64,000 bases of DNA from Bombardia bombarda (Eukaryota; Ascomycota; Sordariomycetes; Sordariales; Lasiosphaeriaceae): assembly GCA_030512295.1 (NCBI GenBank), contig JAULSR010000001.1:3991001-4055000 (forward strand). The letters are read 5' to 3'. Under the pieces are notes generated by a model. The model made no database searches. It had not been told where the DNA came from and saw only the letters and a list, made by a program, of their open reading frames with translations. Position numbers and translations under genes: made by a program. Shown here in pieces: positions 11,684 through 23,160 of the stretch. Each line of letters opens with the position of its first letter. Positions within the stretch are counted from its first letter, which is position 1.

Positions 11684-14600
11684 ATGGACAGCGCCGTCGA
11701 TCCAGATGGCGAGAACCGGCCGCAGCCTAGGAATCGCAATCGCAATGGAGACGGAAACAGAAACGGGGATGGCAATGGCAATGGCAATGGCACCAATGCT
11801 GCCCCAGGCCTGTACCGCCGCCCGTCCAACCAGAGCACCACGAGCTTTTTCGAGGACGTCGAGATGGCGCATGATGAGGTAGCTAACCTCCAGTCTATCT
11901 AATAAATGAAGATACCTTTTCTGACGGATCACAGCTCTACTCGGGCCCCATGGCCGAATCGCTCCCGACCAGTGTGTCCGCCTTCAACCACTTTCGATCT
12001 CGCGCCGACTCAACCGCAAGCTTCTCTTTCTACCAAGAGGAGGAGGATGTTGACGAGCGGGACGCGGAGCAGCCAGAAGAGCCGCTTATTATGCGCCACA
12101 GGCGCGCTCGCGGCGGTGTCGATGACCTCGACGAAATGCCCTTCGAGGACGAGACCGAAGACGAGGAGGATTCGGCCGACCTCGAGGCGCAAGCTGCAGA
12201 CAACGACTACGTACTCCATCGGAGAGCCTCGACGATCTCTAGAGGCGGTTCTGTGCACAGCAGGCTCCTCCGGCGGGACAGCGGTCTCTCGGCCGACAGC
12301 AGCTACGGCGCGGGCCGTACAAGCCAGAAGATACACATGACGAACGAGGACCTGTACATCGTCATCGCGGGCTTTCGGACCAGTGCTGCTGGATTTGCTG
12401 CCTATATCTTCATATGCTTCACCACCTTTGGCTTGGGGTGGCTCATCTTCCGCTGGTTGCCCAGGTGGCACGTTAAACTGATTGGCCGACCTTCGCCCCT
12501 TCGCGAATGCCAATGGGTGGTCCTCGAGGTATGCTATCCTATGACTTGCAGCTGTGAACGAGAAGCTTTCTAATCTTTTTCTAGAATCAATGGAACGAGA
12601 TGTCGATCCTCAACGTGGACTCGAGGCCCTACGGGAGGGTTCTATCGACTGTCTTTGGGTCCCCCGGAAAGATGTCATCCTACATAGACGAGGACCAAGA
12701 CCCCGTCCTCCGGGACCTCCGCATGCTCGACTACCGCTACGTGCGCTTTTACTTCCATCCCCTCAAGGACAAGTTCCAGCTTTGCAACGGTTGGAAAGAC
12801 CCTCTCTGGTCCAATGTGCGCGAGATCCGGTCCGGCATCGACAGCGACGAAAAGAGCCATCGCGATGTGGTCTTTGGTAGCAATGTTATTGACATCGCGG
12901 AGAAGTCTACATTCCAGCTTCTGGTGGACGAAGTGTTCCACCCCTTTTACGTCTTCCAAATCGCCAGCTTGATACTCTGGTCTCTCGATCAGTACTACTA
13001 CTACGCTGTCGCCATTTTCCTCATGTCCTTTGGTAGCATCGTAACGACACTCGTTGAAACCCGATCTGTAAGTCAGAAACAACACTTCGCTGCTTATGAG
13101 TAAAGCAAGGCTAACACTCACTAGACAATGAGAAGACTTCGTGAGATATCGAGATTTGTGTGCGACGTTAGAATTCTTCGAAATGGCTTTTGTACGTGAT
13201 TTACAGCTCCCTAATAGCAACTATGTAAGCTAACAAACCTTTAGGGCGTTACATGTCTTCTAGCGATTTAGTCCCGGGCGATGTATACGAAGTCAGCGAC
13301 CCAAGTCTTGGCCAATTCCCCGCAGACAGCCTACTTCTCAGTGGCGACTGCATCGTCAACGAGAGCATGCTTACCGGTGAATCTGTACCTGTATCAAAGA
13401 CACCGGTAACCGACGGAACTCTTCGCGCGCTGGATCTATCTGCGTCAACGGTCTCGTCAGAAGTGGCAAAACACTTTCTGTTCTGCGGTACAAAGATCAT
13501 TCGTGCTCGACGACCGCAGGATGACCATGACGAGGAAGCCGTTGCGCTGGCCATGGTTGTTAGGACTGGCTTCAACACCACCAAGGGTTCCCTTGTCCGT
13601 TCCATGCTCTTCCCCAAACCATCAGGTTTCAAGTTCTACAGGGACTCTTTCCGGTACATCTCTGTCATGGCCTGCGTGGCGCTCTTGGGCTTCGTTGCGT
13701 CCTTTGTTAATTTCTTGAGGCTCAACATGTCGTGGCATCTAATTATCGTGCGGGCTTTGGATCTGATTACGATCGTGGTACCGCCTGCTTTACCGGCGAC
13801 GCTCACAATCGGTACCAACTTCGCGCTTGGTCGGCTGAAGAAAAAGAAGATATTCTGCATCAGCCCGCAGCGGGTGAATGTTGGTGGCAAGATTGACATA
13901 ATGTGTTTCGACAAGACTGGAACTTTGACAGAGGAAGGTCTTGATATTCTTGGCGTGAGAGTGGTTAACTCCGCCACCAAGAGGTTTGGTGATATCCTAA
14001 CCGAGCCGGAATCCTTCGTGCCTGCTCAGAATCACGGATCCGGACTCAGTGATAGTCAGAAGGCAGCACTCTATACAATGGCGACATGCCATTCTCTCCG
14101 TTCAGTGGAAGGGGAGCTTATCGGAGATCCTCTTGATCTCAAGATGTTTGACTTTACCAAGTGGTCCTTTGAGGAGCAAAGCCAAGGCAGTGGGGTCATG
14201 GATGACGAAGAGCAAGGTACTCTTCATCCATCGATCGCCAGACCGCCTCCTATCACAAAAAGCCAGGAAACTGGCAATGGAGTTAACACTGAGAACAATG
14301 TAAGTTGATTTCCAGTATCCCTCGCACCTCGATTTGCTAACATTTTATCAGGTTCCGTTCGAGCTCGGAGTTCTCAAGTCGTTTGAATTTGTCTCTCAGC
14401 TTAGACGAGCAAGTGTCATTGTGAGAGCGTTCAACCAAAAGAGCGGAGATATCTATGTCAAGGGTGCGCCAGAGTGCATGAGGGAAATCTGCAGGCCAGA
14501 GTCTTGTGAGTAGTCCGTTAATATCGTGTGCATATCGCTCTACAAACGCTAATCTACTTACCAGTCCCCACTGATTACGACGAGATACTGTCTTATTACA

Positions 14601-16179
14601 CCCACAAAGGATACAGAGTAATTGGTTGTGCAACCAAGCACATCAACAAACTCAGCTGGGTAAAGGCCCAGAAAATGAAGCGAGAGGCTGTTGAATCAGA
14701 CCTTGATTTTGTTGGCTTCATCATCTTTGAGAATAAGTTGAAGCCCGCGACAGCTCCGGTGCTAAAGGAGCTCCTCGAGTCGAACATCGGTGTAGTGATG
14801 GTGACTGGAGACAACATCCTCACGGCTATCAGCGTTGCAAGAGAATGCAGCATGATCAGCAAGACGGCCCATTGCTTTGTCCCTCGATTTGTTCACGGCC
14901 ACGCAAGAGACCCTAATGCGAAAATACAATGGGAAAGCATTGACAACCATATTTACCAGCTTGACGACAGAACCCTGCTCCCCCTCCCGGCGCCGGTAGA
15001 GGGAGACGCATCTCTTCCTTACGATATCTCAAACCTGCGCAACTACTCTCTTGCCGTAAGCGGCGATGTGTTTCGCTGGGTGGTTGACTTTGCACCGCCC
15101 GAGACCATGCTCAGGATGCTGGTCGCCGGCAAGGTCTTTGCGCGCATGTCCCCAGATGAGAAGCACGAGCTGGTCGAGAAGCTCCAGAGCATCGATTATT
15201 GCGCTGGCTTCTGCGGCGATGGCGCAAATGACTGCGGCGCGCTCAAAGCAGCCGACGTGGGCATTTCGCTCTCGGAGGCCGAGGCCTCGGTCGCTGCTCC
15301 CTTCACCTCTCGGGTCTTCGACATTCGATGCGTGCCAGAGGTGATTCGGGAGGGACGGGCGGCGCTCGTCACCAGCTTCAGCTGCTTCAAGTACATGAGC
15401 TTGTACTCGGCCATCCAGTTCACCTCTGTCAGCTTCCTGTACGCGTCGGCATCCAACCTCGGCGACTTCCAGTTCCTCTTTATCGACCTCGCCCTCATCT
15501 TACCGATCGCCGTCTTTATGAGCTGGGCCGGCTCGTTCCCGGAGCTCTCCCGGAAGAGGCCGACGGCCAACCTGGTCTCGAAGAAGGTTCTGACTCCCTT
15601 GCTGGGCCAGATCTGCATCTGCATCTTCGTTCAGGCCATTGTTTTTATCGCGGTGCGCAAGCAGCCCTGGTTCATACCGCCGCATATCAATCCGGAGAAG
15701 TCGAATATCAAGAATTCGGAGAATACGGCGCTGTTCTTGACGTCTTGTCTGGAATATATTCTTGCGGGAGTGGTGCTCAACGCGGGCCGACCGTTCAGGC
15801 AAGGCGCGTTGCAGAATTGTAAGTTATCTTTTCCAGCATGGCTTTGTGCATCTAAAGATACCGATCAGATGGTAAATACTGACTATGACAAACAGGGCCA
15901 TTTGTTGCCACGATAACAACTACCCTCTTGATTACCGCGTACATGGTTCTTGGGCCGGCTCATTGGCTCAAGCATCTGATGCAGCTCACGCATATCAGCT
16001 GGGACTTTCGACTGTTCATCCTGTGTCTGGGCGCGCTGTACCTTGGACTGGCGTGGGTCGGGGAGAACCTCGTCTTCCAGAGGCTTGCGCGCCTCCTTGG
16101 GCAGCTGAAGCAGTCTATGACCAAGACACCGAAGAGTCGGAAACAGTACAAGGTCATTCAGGAGCGGATGCTGTTCTAG
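11684..16179 (+). CDS. ypk9: P5B-type ATPase, vacuolar Ypk9/ATP13A2 family
   Basis: P-type pump of the vacuole or late endosome; P5B members export polyamines from the lumen and protect against metal stress. Eight exons: 11684-11878, 11935-12528, 12585-13067, 13125-13191, 13245-14299, 14352-14505, 14565-15818 and 15896-16179; product 1361 residues. Visible: disordered N-terminus with Asn/Gly/Arg-rich repeats and acidic patches, the N-terminal membrane region (LYIVIAGFRTSAAGFAAYIF), actuator motif LTGESVPVSK, the P5B signature PPALPAT in M4, phosphorylation site DKTGTLTEEGLD (Asp near 669), MVTGDN, the hinge GDGANDCGALKAADVG, and the C-terminal membrane helices. PPALPAT rather than the P5A form (PPxLPxE-like) separates it from the ER pump Spf1. 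All seven introns are GT-AG and 52-77 bp. Start ATG 11684; a shorter start at 11950 is possible but would drop exon 1. Confidence 0.95.
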
Positions 16180-16963
16180 ATTTGGTGGATTGGATGCGTA
16201 TTAGATATAGAGAAGTCATGGGCAGCGTCTGAATACCTAGTTACTTTTGAGGTTTGAGCGGGCATCTGTGTAGATTCACATTACACACTCACGTTTGGTA
16301 GCATTGATTTGGGTACATCGGTGTCTGGATAGGAGTAACTCTTATATTGTATTACTGTATTGTGTTAACTATACTTTTAAGAGGTATGAGATGCAGACAA
16401 AGAAGCTGCTACAGTGATGCTCAGAACGTATGCGTAGGTAAAGTGCTATGAAATACAATCGATTATTCATACCATGCGCTCAGACTACATGCGGATTTTA
16501 CATATCTATGAAACATAATATCCGGGTGAAAGGCCAATTGAACATACCTACCTAGGTAACATGCGTCCACGAGCATTCCTAAGCTGCTGTTGGGCGCTTG
16601 GACTACCTATGTACCCGGCACCTGCAGCATGGGAGGTCCGTCCCACCGCCATCCGAAACCGTTTGGGCTCGATGACCACTTGACTCTTCGGAACCCGCGA
16701 TCGCGACTACGACTTTACCCTAGCAGTAGGTAAGGTTAGTAGTTCGCACTTCTCATAACACTTTACCAAGTAAACACGGGACGGATCAGATTGCCTATTA
16801 TTCTCAGATGAATTTGACACTACCATTTAATTGACTTCCCTTCATTTATTCTGTGAAATTCACCTATTCAGCAAGAACTCTGTTGACGTCCCCGGCAACG
16901 ATCATTCACCCTTGACAGCAGTACTATTGCCATTGGAAATCGCAACAACAACAAGAATACAAG
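16180..16963. other. Intergenic spacer
   Basis: 3' flank of the ATPase gene and promoter of the methyltransferase gene. It has several CCTAGGTA/CTACCTA motifs (16545-16610) and AT-rich patches. I see nothing coding. Confidence 0.7.
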
Positions 16964-18246
16964 ATGAATTACGGTACGTAAACCGGACTCATATCAATTG
17001 GCCAATTGAATATCTCGTGAAACCTAACAACCCCCATAACCAGACGCCCTCCTCGACACAGTCCTCGACTCGGGCTACCTGCCGCACGCCGTCATCCGCC
17101 GGGGGATCCGGTACCAGCTGCGGCAGCGGCTCGGCGAGATCGCGACGTACAACAGCTCGCTGGGCGAGGCGCTCGCGCGCAAGATGGCCTTTGTCGCGGA
17201 GCTGCGCGCGAGCCCCATCGCCATCGAGACGGCCACGGCCAACCAGCAGCACTACGAGGTCGGCACCGAGCTGATTAAAGGCATGCTCGGCCCCCGCATG
17301 AAGTACAGCGCGTGTCTGTACCCGACGGGCAAGGAGACGCTGGCCGAGGCCGAGGTCGCCATGCTGGAGGAGTATGTTGTGCGGGGGCAGTTGGAGGATG
17401 GGATGCGGATCTTGGATTTGGGGTGAGTTAGTTGTTGTTTGCTGGTGATGCTGTGGATGTTTCTCTTTGCTGACGAAGAGGGTTTGAAAGATGTGGATGG
17501 GGTTCTGCGGCGTTGTATTTCGCCGAGAAGCTGCCCAAGGCGCAGGTCGTCGCTTTTTCCAACTCAAAAACGCAGAAGGCGTATATTGACGGCCGGGCCA
17601 AGGCACAGGGGCTGGCCAATATCGAGGTGATTACGGGCGATGTGGCCGACTACGAGTTTGAGCACGAGACTTTTGACCGAGTTGTGTCTATCGAGATGTT
17701 TGAGCACATGAAAAACTACGAGTCTCTCCTGGCCAAGGTGTCCAGGGCGCTCAAGCCCGGAGGCAAGTTCTTTGCTCACATCTTTTGCCACAAAGACACT
17801 CCCTACCACTTTGAGGATGGGTGGATGACGACCCATTTCTTCACCGGAGGCACCATGATCTCGGCGGACCTGCTCCTGTATTTCCAGAAAGATCTGACCG
17901 TCGTGAACCACTGGTGGGTAAATGGCCAGCACTACTCCAAGTCGCTCGAGGTAAGTGTGATCACCCGGTGTATCTGTTGTATGTTTGTCGAGCGCCATCG
18001 AATGCTGGCTAACACATAGGCTTCTTTCGTCCCCACTCACCTCAGCACTGGCTGTCCAAGATGACCGCCAACAAGAAATCCATCTGGCCGAGCCTGGTCG
18101 AGACATATGGCGAGAAAAACGCAGCGACCTGGTACAGTCGCTGGGAGATATTTTACCTGGCCTGTTCCGAGCTGTTCAATCATGACAAGGGTGACACATG
18201 GGGGGTGACCCATATTCTATTTGAGAAGCAGCCAAAGTCATCATAG
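16964..18246 (+). CDS. SAM-dependent methyltransferase, cyclopropane-fatty-acid-synthase/coclaurine N-methyltransferase-like
   Basis: Four exons: 16964-16973 (only 10 nt), 17044-17422, 17491-17950 and 18046-18246; 349 residues. The fold is that of the Mycolic acid/CFA-synthase methyltransferases: SACLYPTGKETLAEAEVAML before the SAM loop LDLGCGWGSA (near residue 130), then FSNSKTQKAYID, GDVADYEF, FDRVVSIEMFEHMKNYE and the lid segment HYFEDGWMTTHFF-type sequence (here PYHFEDGWMTTHFF). The substrate cannot be assigned: bacterial relatives make cyclopropane fatty acids, plant relatives N-methylate alkaloids, and fungal members are mostly uncharacterised. The last exon was placed at 18046 because the nearer AG at 18019 would put a stop in frame; the chosen join gives SLEHWLSKMTANKKSIWPS, matching the family. 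The short first exon rests on ATG plus a good donor and is less certain than the rest. Confidence 0.88.
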
Positions 18247-18472
18247 GATGTTGGAAGTCCACTTTCGGACCGGTCGAACACCGGTCGAAGTTTAGCATGC
18301 CATGTATTCTCTCCCCTTAGATAGATAAACTCTGATGATGCGATTCTCGAGTCGGTAATCGCAGCCGCCGCCGCCGTGAGGACATCATGTTGACGATGTT
18401 GCTGTTGTTGGCGTTTATGTATAAGATTTGCTCCCGCGGCCATGCCATTCCTACCCCTGTCTCCAACATCCT

Positions 18473-18751
18473 TCAGTGATCCCAAGGGTGCTTCTTGCCC
18501 ATCAAGACGGCGCCTGTGGTCTCGAGTGTTAGTAGGTGTGTGCACATGGGTGCGTTTCGGAGAGACGTGGGTGACGGTCGTACCATCCTTCTTCGCGCGA
18601 TAGAACAACTAGAAGGCCAACTCGTCAGTCACTGCTGCTAGGCAATCGGAATGACCGACGGGGAAATGCATACAAAGAACCACATGCTTGCGCCCAAGCC
18701 AGTGGCGGCAACTTTGTAGATGCGAGGAACATGAGCTTTAAGTCCAGCCAT
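18473..18751 (-). CDS. Complex I accessory subunit, NDUFB2/AGGG-like, 47 residues
   Basis: A very small gene of three exons: 18751-18674, 18608-18584 (25 nt) and 18513-18473, with introns of 65 and 70 bp and matching phases. The product starts MAGLKAHVPRIYKVAATGLG, has one membrane segment (ASMWFFLFYR) and ends GKKHPWDH. The pattern xMWFxxxxRxxxDxxxVLxG followed by Pro aligns with the inner-membrane segment of the mammalian NADH dehydrogenase beta-subcomplex subunit 2, and I know such roughly 50-residue forms from other fungi. It would sit in the membrane arm of mitochondrial complex I. It converges with the methyltransferase gene, the two stop codons being 226 bp apart, so the 3' UTRs probably overlap. 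The family assignment rests on a short match; the gene structure itself is strong. Confidence 0.8.
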
Positions 18752-19489
18752 TGTGCCCGTCTCTGTCGGTCAAGTTGTCAGATGAGCTCGTAATTCGTAA
18801 AGTAGAAACTGGGCAGCAGGGGATTGCTCACCCTCGTGCAGTTACGTCAGAGGTTAGCGTGGGGATGTCGTGCAATTGATTTAGAAACGAGCGACAGAGG
18901 TTCAGGATGGAGGCCGGCATTCCCACTCTTGGTGCTAGTAGCTTGCTCCAACGAGAGCGCTTCTTGATAAGCTTAGGCCTCATATGTGAGGCAGAAAATA
19001 CTACTAACTGCCATGATTATGGCATTAGGTAGATGCACGTACCATATTTGACGGGCCCAAAGACCAAGATGGTGCTATTAAGTGGTCTGTGCATTAAATA
19101 AAGTCAGCGCACTGTTTGGGCACGGTGCCTTGCTTGCCAACGCCAAACGGAGCGTTCCTCGCTCTCGCAAGAAAGTGTTGCTTGCCGCTCAAGACCAAGT
19201 CACTGGGCGAATTCAATTGTGGCGTTCCCGATCGTAAACTCGCAGTCGCTTAAAGCCAGGCAATGTCGCTACCTATGCCTGGATGAAGAGCGCACGCCTT
19301 CTTTCTTCTTTTCCCTCTTTTTAACAGGATCCTTGACCTAGCCGTTGAGTCGTCTATCGGGAGGAACCTCTGTAACGCTGGATTTGAGCCTTGGCTCTCG
19401 CGTCCCTCGCGTCGCTCTCTTTCGTCGACCACAGCCGACCGGCCACCACCACCCCCGTTCGACGTCGCGAAATCGGACGAGCAGCGACC
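18752..19489. other. Divergent promoter region (complex I subunit / bur1)
   Basis: 738 bp shared upstream region of two divergent genes. I see no open frame of note. The last ~100 bp before the bur1 ATG is rich in CGACC/CCACC-type sequence. Confidence 0.65.
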
Positions 19490-21466
19490 ATGAGCGTCAG
19501 CGCTACACCTTCGCGTGAGGTTGGCCATGCCGTTTCTCCTCGAAGTTTCGCTATGGCCCATCAGCGGCCCAAGGCAAGCTTCGTGGGGTGCTCCAAGATA
19601 TCTGACTACGAAGTCTTGGGCAAACTTGGCGAGGGAACATTTGGGTGAGCCATCTTGCGCCCTCGCCCTTTACGCCCCTCCTCGGCAGAAGACCGAGGTC
19701 CGTTGAGATGGTGTCACTAACACTTATTGTTAGAGAGGTCCACCGCGCGAGATCAAAGAGAACCGGGTCCCTGGTTGCTCTGAAGAAGATTATAATGCAC
19801 AACGAGAAAGACGGAGTTAGTACCCAGAGGCCGCAGCGACTTTCCTCGAACCCGACTGGCCCATCTAACCATCTCTTTAGTTTCCCATCACGTCACTTCG
19901 AGAGATCAAGCTCTTGAAACTTCTCTCGCACAGAAATGTGCTGCGGCTAGAAGACATGGCGGTTGAGCATCCGATTCGGACGAGCAAGTCAGCCCAGCTC
20001 AGCTCTGCAGCGATCTGGCACTAACATCACTCTCTATAGCCGATAAGCGGAAGAAACCTATCATGTATATGGTTACCCCCTATATGGATCATGACCTCTC
20101 TGGTCTACTCGACAACCCATCCGTCCATTTCACCGAGCCTCAGATCAAGTGCTATATGCTGCAACTCTTAGAGGGGCTGAGATATCTACACGAGAACCAT
20201 ATTCTCCACAGAGACATGAAGGCGGCCAACCTTTTAATCAACAACAAGGGCATCCTTCAGATCGCCGATTTCGGCCTCGCGAGACACTACGAAGGAGAAG
20301 TTCCTGTGGCTGGACGAGGCGGCGGTGAAGGGAGACGGGACTATACGAGCCTCGTGGTTACGCGCTGGTACAGGCCGCCCGAGCTCTTGATGAACCTGAA
20401 ACGATATACCACAGCTATAGATCTGTGGGGCGTTGGGTACGTGTCTCCGTCATGCTTTCCACACTTGGCATCACACGCAGTTGATCCAAGAAACATAAGC
20501 TAACTGTTGAGTAGGTGCGTGTTTGGAGAGATGTTGGTTGGCAAGCCAATTCTTGCCGGCGAGAGTGACCACGACCAGTTGGATATCATATTCGATCTCT
20601 GCGGGACACCGACAGAAGAGAATATGCCTGGCTGGCGGTCCCTGCCAGGCGCCGAGGCTCTGCAATTCCGTCCGCGGCCAGGAAACTTGTCACAGAGATT
20701 CAAGGAATATGGATCAGGCGCCATCTCGCTGCTTAAGGAGCTGCTGAAGCTCGACTGGAAAACTCGCTCCAATGCGATCGATGCCCTCAAGCATCCTTAC
20801 TTCCGCAATGCACCATATCCTGCGGCGCCAGGCGACCTGCCAACGTTTGAAGAGAGCCACGAGTTTGATCGCCGCAAGTTTCACGATAGAAGGGCCAACT
20901 TGCCCCCCGCGCCCAAGGGAGGCACAGTGGGTCGCGGCCCTCCAGATGGCGGTCATACCGGCCCCAATTCTGGATTCAATAATCCAGACGGCTACGGCGG
21001 TGGCGGCGGAAGAAATGGTGTTAATGGCAGCCGCTACCCGCGAAATCGCGGCCCGCCGCCGCCGCCCGACGAGCGGATACCCGCTTGGAACAGAGACCGG
21101 GGACTTCCCCCAAGCCTACCCCCTCGGCCTCCCCCGCCCGTTGACTATGGCAACGGAATCGACCCGGTGGTTCATCCCGAGGGCTACCGGGAGAGAGACC
21201 GGGGTTCTAGACCGCCCCGTGGTGGGGGGTTGACCGGAGCCCACCCAGTTGTCGATACTTATATCCCCAGCTACGACCGCGAAGTGCCGAGGAGGGACGA
21301 TCGGCGTCGGCCGCCTCGCGATGATTGGGACGACAGACGACATGAGTGGGATCGGAGACGGCCTGAATATGACGATAGGGCCCGGGCCAGTCGGACGAGG
21401 AGTCGAAGCCGGTCGCCACTTCGCGACCCTCACAGGGAGCGGGATCGGGATGTCTATCGTAGATAA
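19490..21466 (+). CDS. bur1: Cyclin-dependent kinase Bur1/Sgv1 (CDK9-type)
   Basis: Transcription-elongation kinase acting on RNA polymerase II CTD and Spt5. Exons 19490-19644, 19734-19815, 19881-19983, 20040-20436 and 20515-21466; 562 residues. Kinase features: YEVLGKLGEGTFGEVHRAR, ALKKI, the PITSLRE helix (PITALRE variant that marks the CDK9 group), HRDMKAANLL, DFGLAR, and activation loop RRDYTSLVVTRWYRPPELL. The C-terminal 200 residues are Pro/Gly/Arg-rich, ending in an RS-like segment (TRSRSRSPLRD). The third intron only works with a GC donor at 19984; with the neighbouring GT at 19988 the frame would hit a stop. The ATG at 19490 has a good context (gcgaccATG); the frame is open further upstream but without an ATG. 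Confidence 0.94.
19984..20039 (+). other. GC-AG intron in bur1
   Basis: 56 bp intron with donor GCAAGT, branch site CACTAACA and acceptor TATAG. It is the only choice I found that keeps the conserved DKRKKPIMYMVTPY segment in frame (exon sum 1689 nt). GC donors are a minor class in fungi and usually have an otherwise perfect consensus, as here at +3 to +6. Confidence 0.75.
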
Positions 21467-22088
21467 TTTGATTACATGGCGCGCTTATGGCTTGAAAGTC
21501 AAGTCTAGTGCAAGGTTGATGCCATATATATATTCTTCTTGGCGGTTTATAGCAGTAACTGGTTAGGAACCAGGATGAGCTGCGGTTGCTTATTGATCAT
21601 AAGACAGGCAGCCGAGCGGGAGCTGAGATACGAATATTGGCTTATCTGTTGGCAGGTGGTATGTGGGTAATGGATGCCGCACAAAAGATGAGACTGGCGG
21701 TTGTCATCATCAGTCCAGCCAGCGGCTGGAAAGAGCGAGAAGCGTTCTTCTAGGAATCGTCATCATAAAAGGGGCAGGCAGTCAGGCGCATGAAAGGGGT
21801 CTGGTGTGTTGGGTTTTGAATTCTGTCTATTTTTTTTTTTCGGGGACGGATTTGGGCATTTGCTTCGGGAACCATTGAAGATACCTTGACCGAGTGCTTG
21901 CTTGCTTGCTTCGCTTATTATTGATAAAATTTTATCTATTGCTGGCTAGGTGATTTCTTTTTTTGTTGTTTCTGCGCCAGCTGAAATCCACCAGGAAAAA
22001 AAGTGATAATTGAAAAAGTCAACAAAGAAAGTCCCCAGTACGTCGTACGAAAAACAATAATTCACGACGAGCTTTCGTTCTCTGTCGC
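21467..22088. other. Convergent 3' flanks
   Basis: 622 bp between the ends of bur1 and the membrane-protein gene. T-rich stretches (21832-21840, 21958-21964) and a TGCT/TTGC repeat at 21896-21911 are present. Nothing coding is visible. Confidence 0.65.
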
Positions 22089-23160
22089 CTAATCTGACGA
22101 ATCCTCCTCCTCGTGGATGGTTTCGCTGACCAAGAGTCCTGGTACCTTGCGCTTGCTGCGGCTGCTGCTGCTTGCGGCTGCTGCTGCCGCACCCCTATTT
22201 CGGATAGTAATTGGCGGCAAGTTTTGTTCTCGCCTGTTGGCAAAGTCTGACTCTTGGGAATAATCTTCCAGGCTGTCGTCTTGTGAATGCTCATCACGGC
22301 CGCTGACAGATCTGGATACACGTCGTGGTGGTGGTTGCGTGTCGGGTTCGTCTGTGCCTATAGTTCTATCGATGCCGAGGGAGATAAAGGCGCAACAGAC
22401 GCCGGCGATGATGCCGATGATGGCGGCTACGCCAAGCTAGATTGATGGGGGAGAGAGTCGTTAGGGTTGCTGTGAAAGAAGCGCAAGGGTAGGTAGGTTT
22501 GGAGGGAGTGGCAATGGTCAAAGCCACGGGTGGAGGCCCATGGGAAAGAAGGAGTGCAAGGTAGGTACTTACGTATATGTATAGAACCTGTGGTTGTGTG
22601 AGTACAGCACCGAGTCAGTTTATGGCCACCATCAACAGATTGATATGCGTTTATGTGGATGGGCTTGGATGAAGGGATAGGTGTGTTGTAGCAGCGTATG
22701 GCTTGTCAGTCTCGCGAGTCAAAAGACGCCGCTGACTGACTCCTTTTTTCTTCTTCATTTTTTGTTGTACAGGCAATTCGTGGACAAGGGGCATGACCTC
22801 TCTCGGCCTGAACAATAAAGAGAAGAAACGAAAATAACATACACCTATGATGGGGGCTACCGTTCCCACTACAGCGCCGACGAGCTGCACTCCCCTCTGA
22901 ACCGGGATCACGATGGGCGCGAGGAGCACAGACAGGATACTGTAAAATACGGCGACTGGCCATGCGGCGATATAAAACAGCGTCTTAGAAAGTCCAGCGG
23001 CGTATGACAGCGTGGCCTTGCTGCCGTACCATAATGCCTTGGCGATGATTTCGGCCCCATTGATCCCCGTGTCGACAGTGTCATTGAGAGACGGCGCGCT
23101 GTTACCGACGCTACTGGCCATGGCTATGGCGTCGTCGATGAGGCCCGTTGGAGCCTCCAT
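22089..23160 (-). CDS. Uncharacterised two-helix membrane protein with Ser-rich acidic tail
   Basis: I do not recognise a named family. Exons 23160-22843, 22587-22573 (15 nt) and 22436-22089; product 226 residues. Residues 1-55 are soluble. A hydrophobic stretch near 60-84 (LFYIAAWPVAVFYSILSVLL) is followed by a short basic turn and a second one at about 93-131 ending IIGIIAGVCCAFISLGID. The remaining ~90 residues are polar: an Arg/Ser segment, an Ala/Ser homopolymer region, a basic RSKRK cluster and a terminal acidic SETIHEEEDSSD. The 15-nt middle exon encodes VLYIY inside the second helix; it is required to join the flanking frames and has GT/AG ends on both sides. The long first intron (255 bp) contains an open frame that is not part of the protein. 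No signal peptide is evident, so an internal membrane is likely. Confidence 0.8.

Noticed and set aside
22651..22842. Open frame continuing past exon 1 of the two-helix membrane protein
   Set aside because: It begins at a GTATGT donor and loses membrane-protein character at once; splicing to the microexon and exon 3 gives a coherent second helix.
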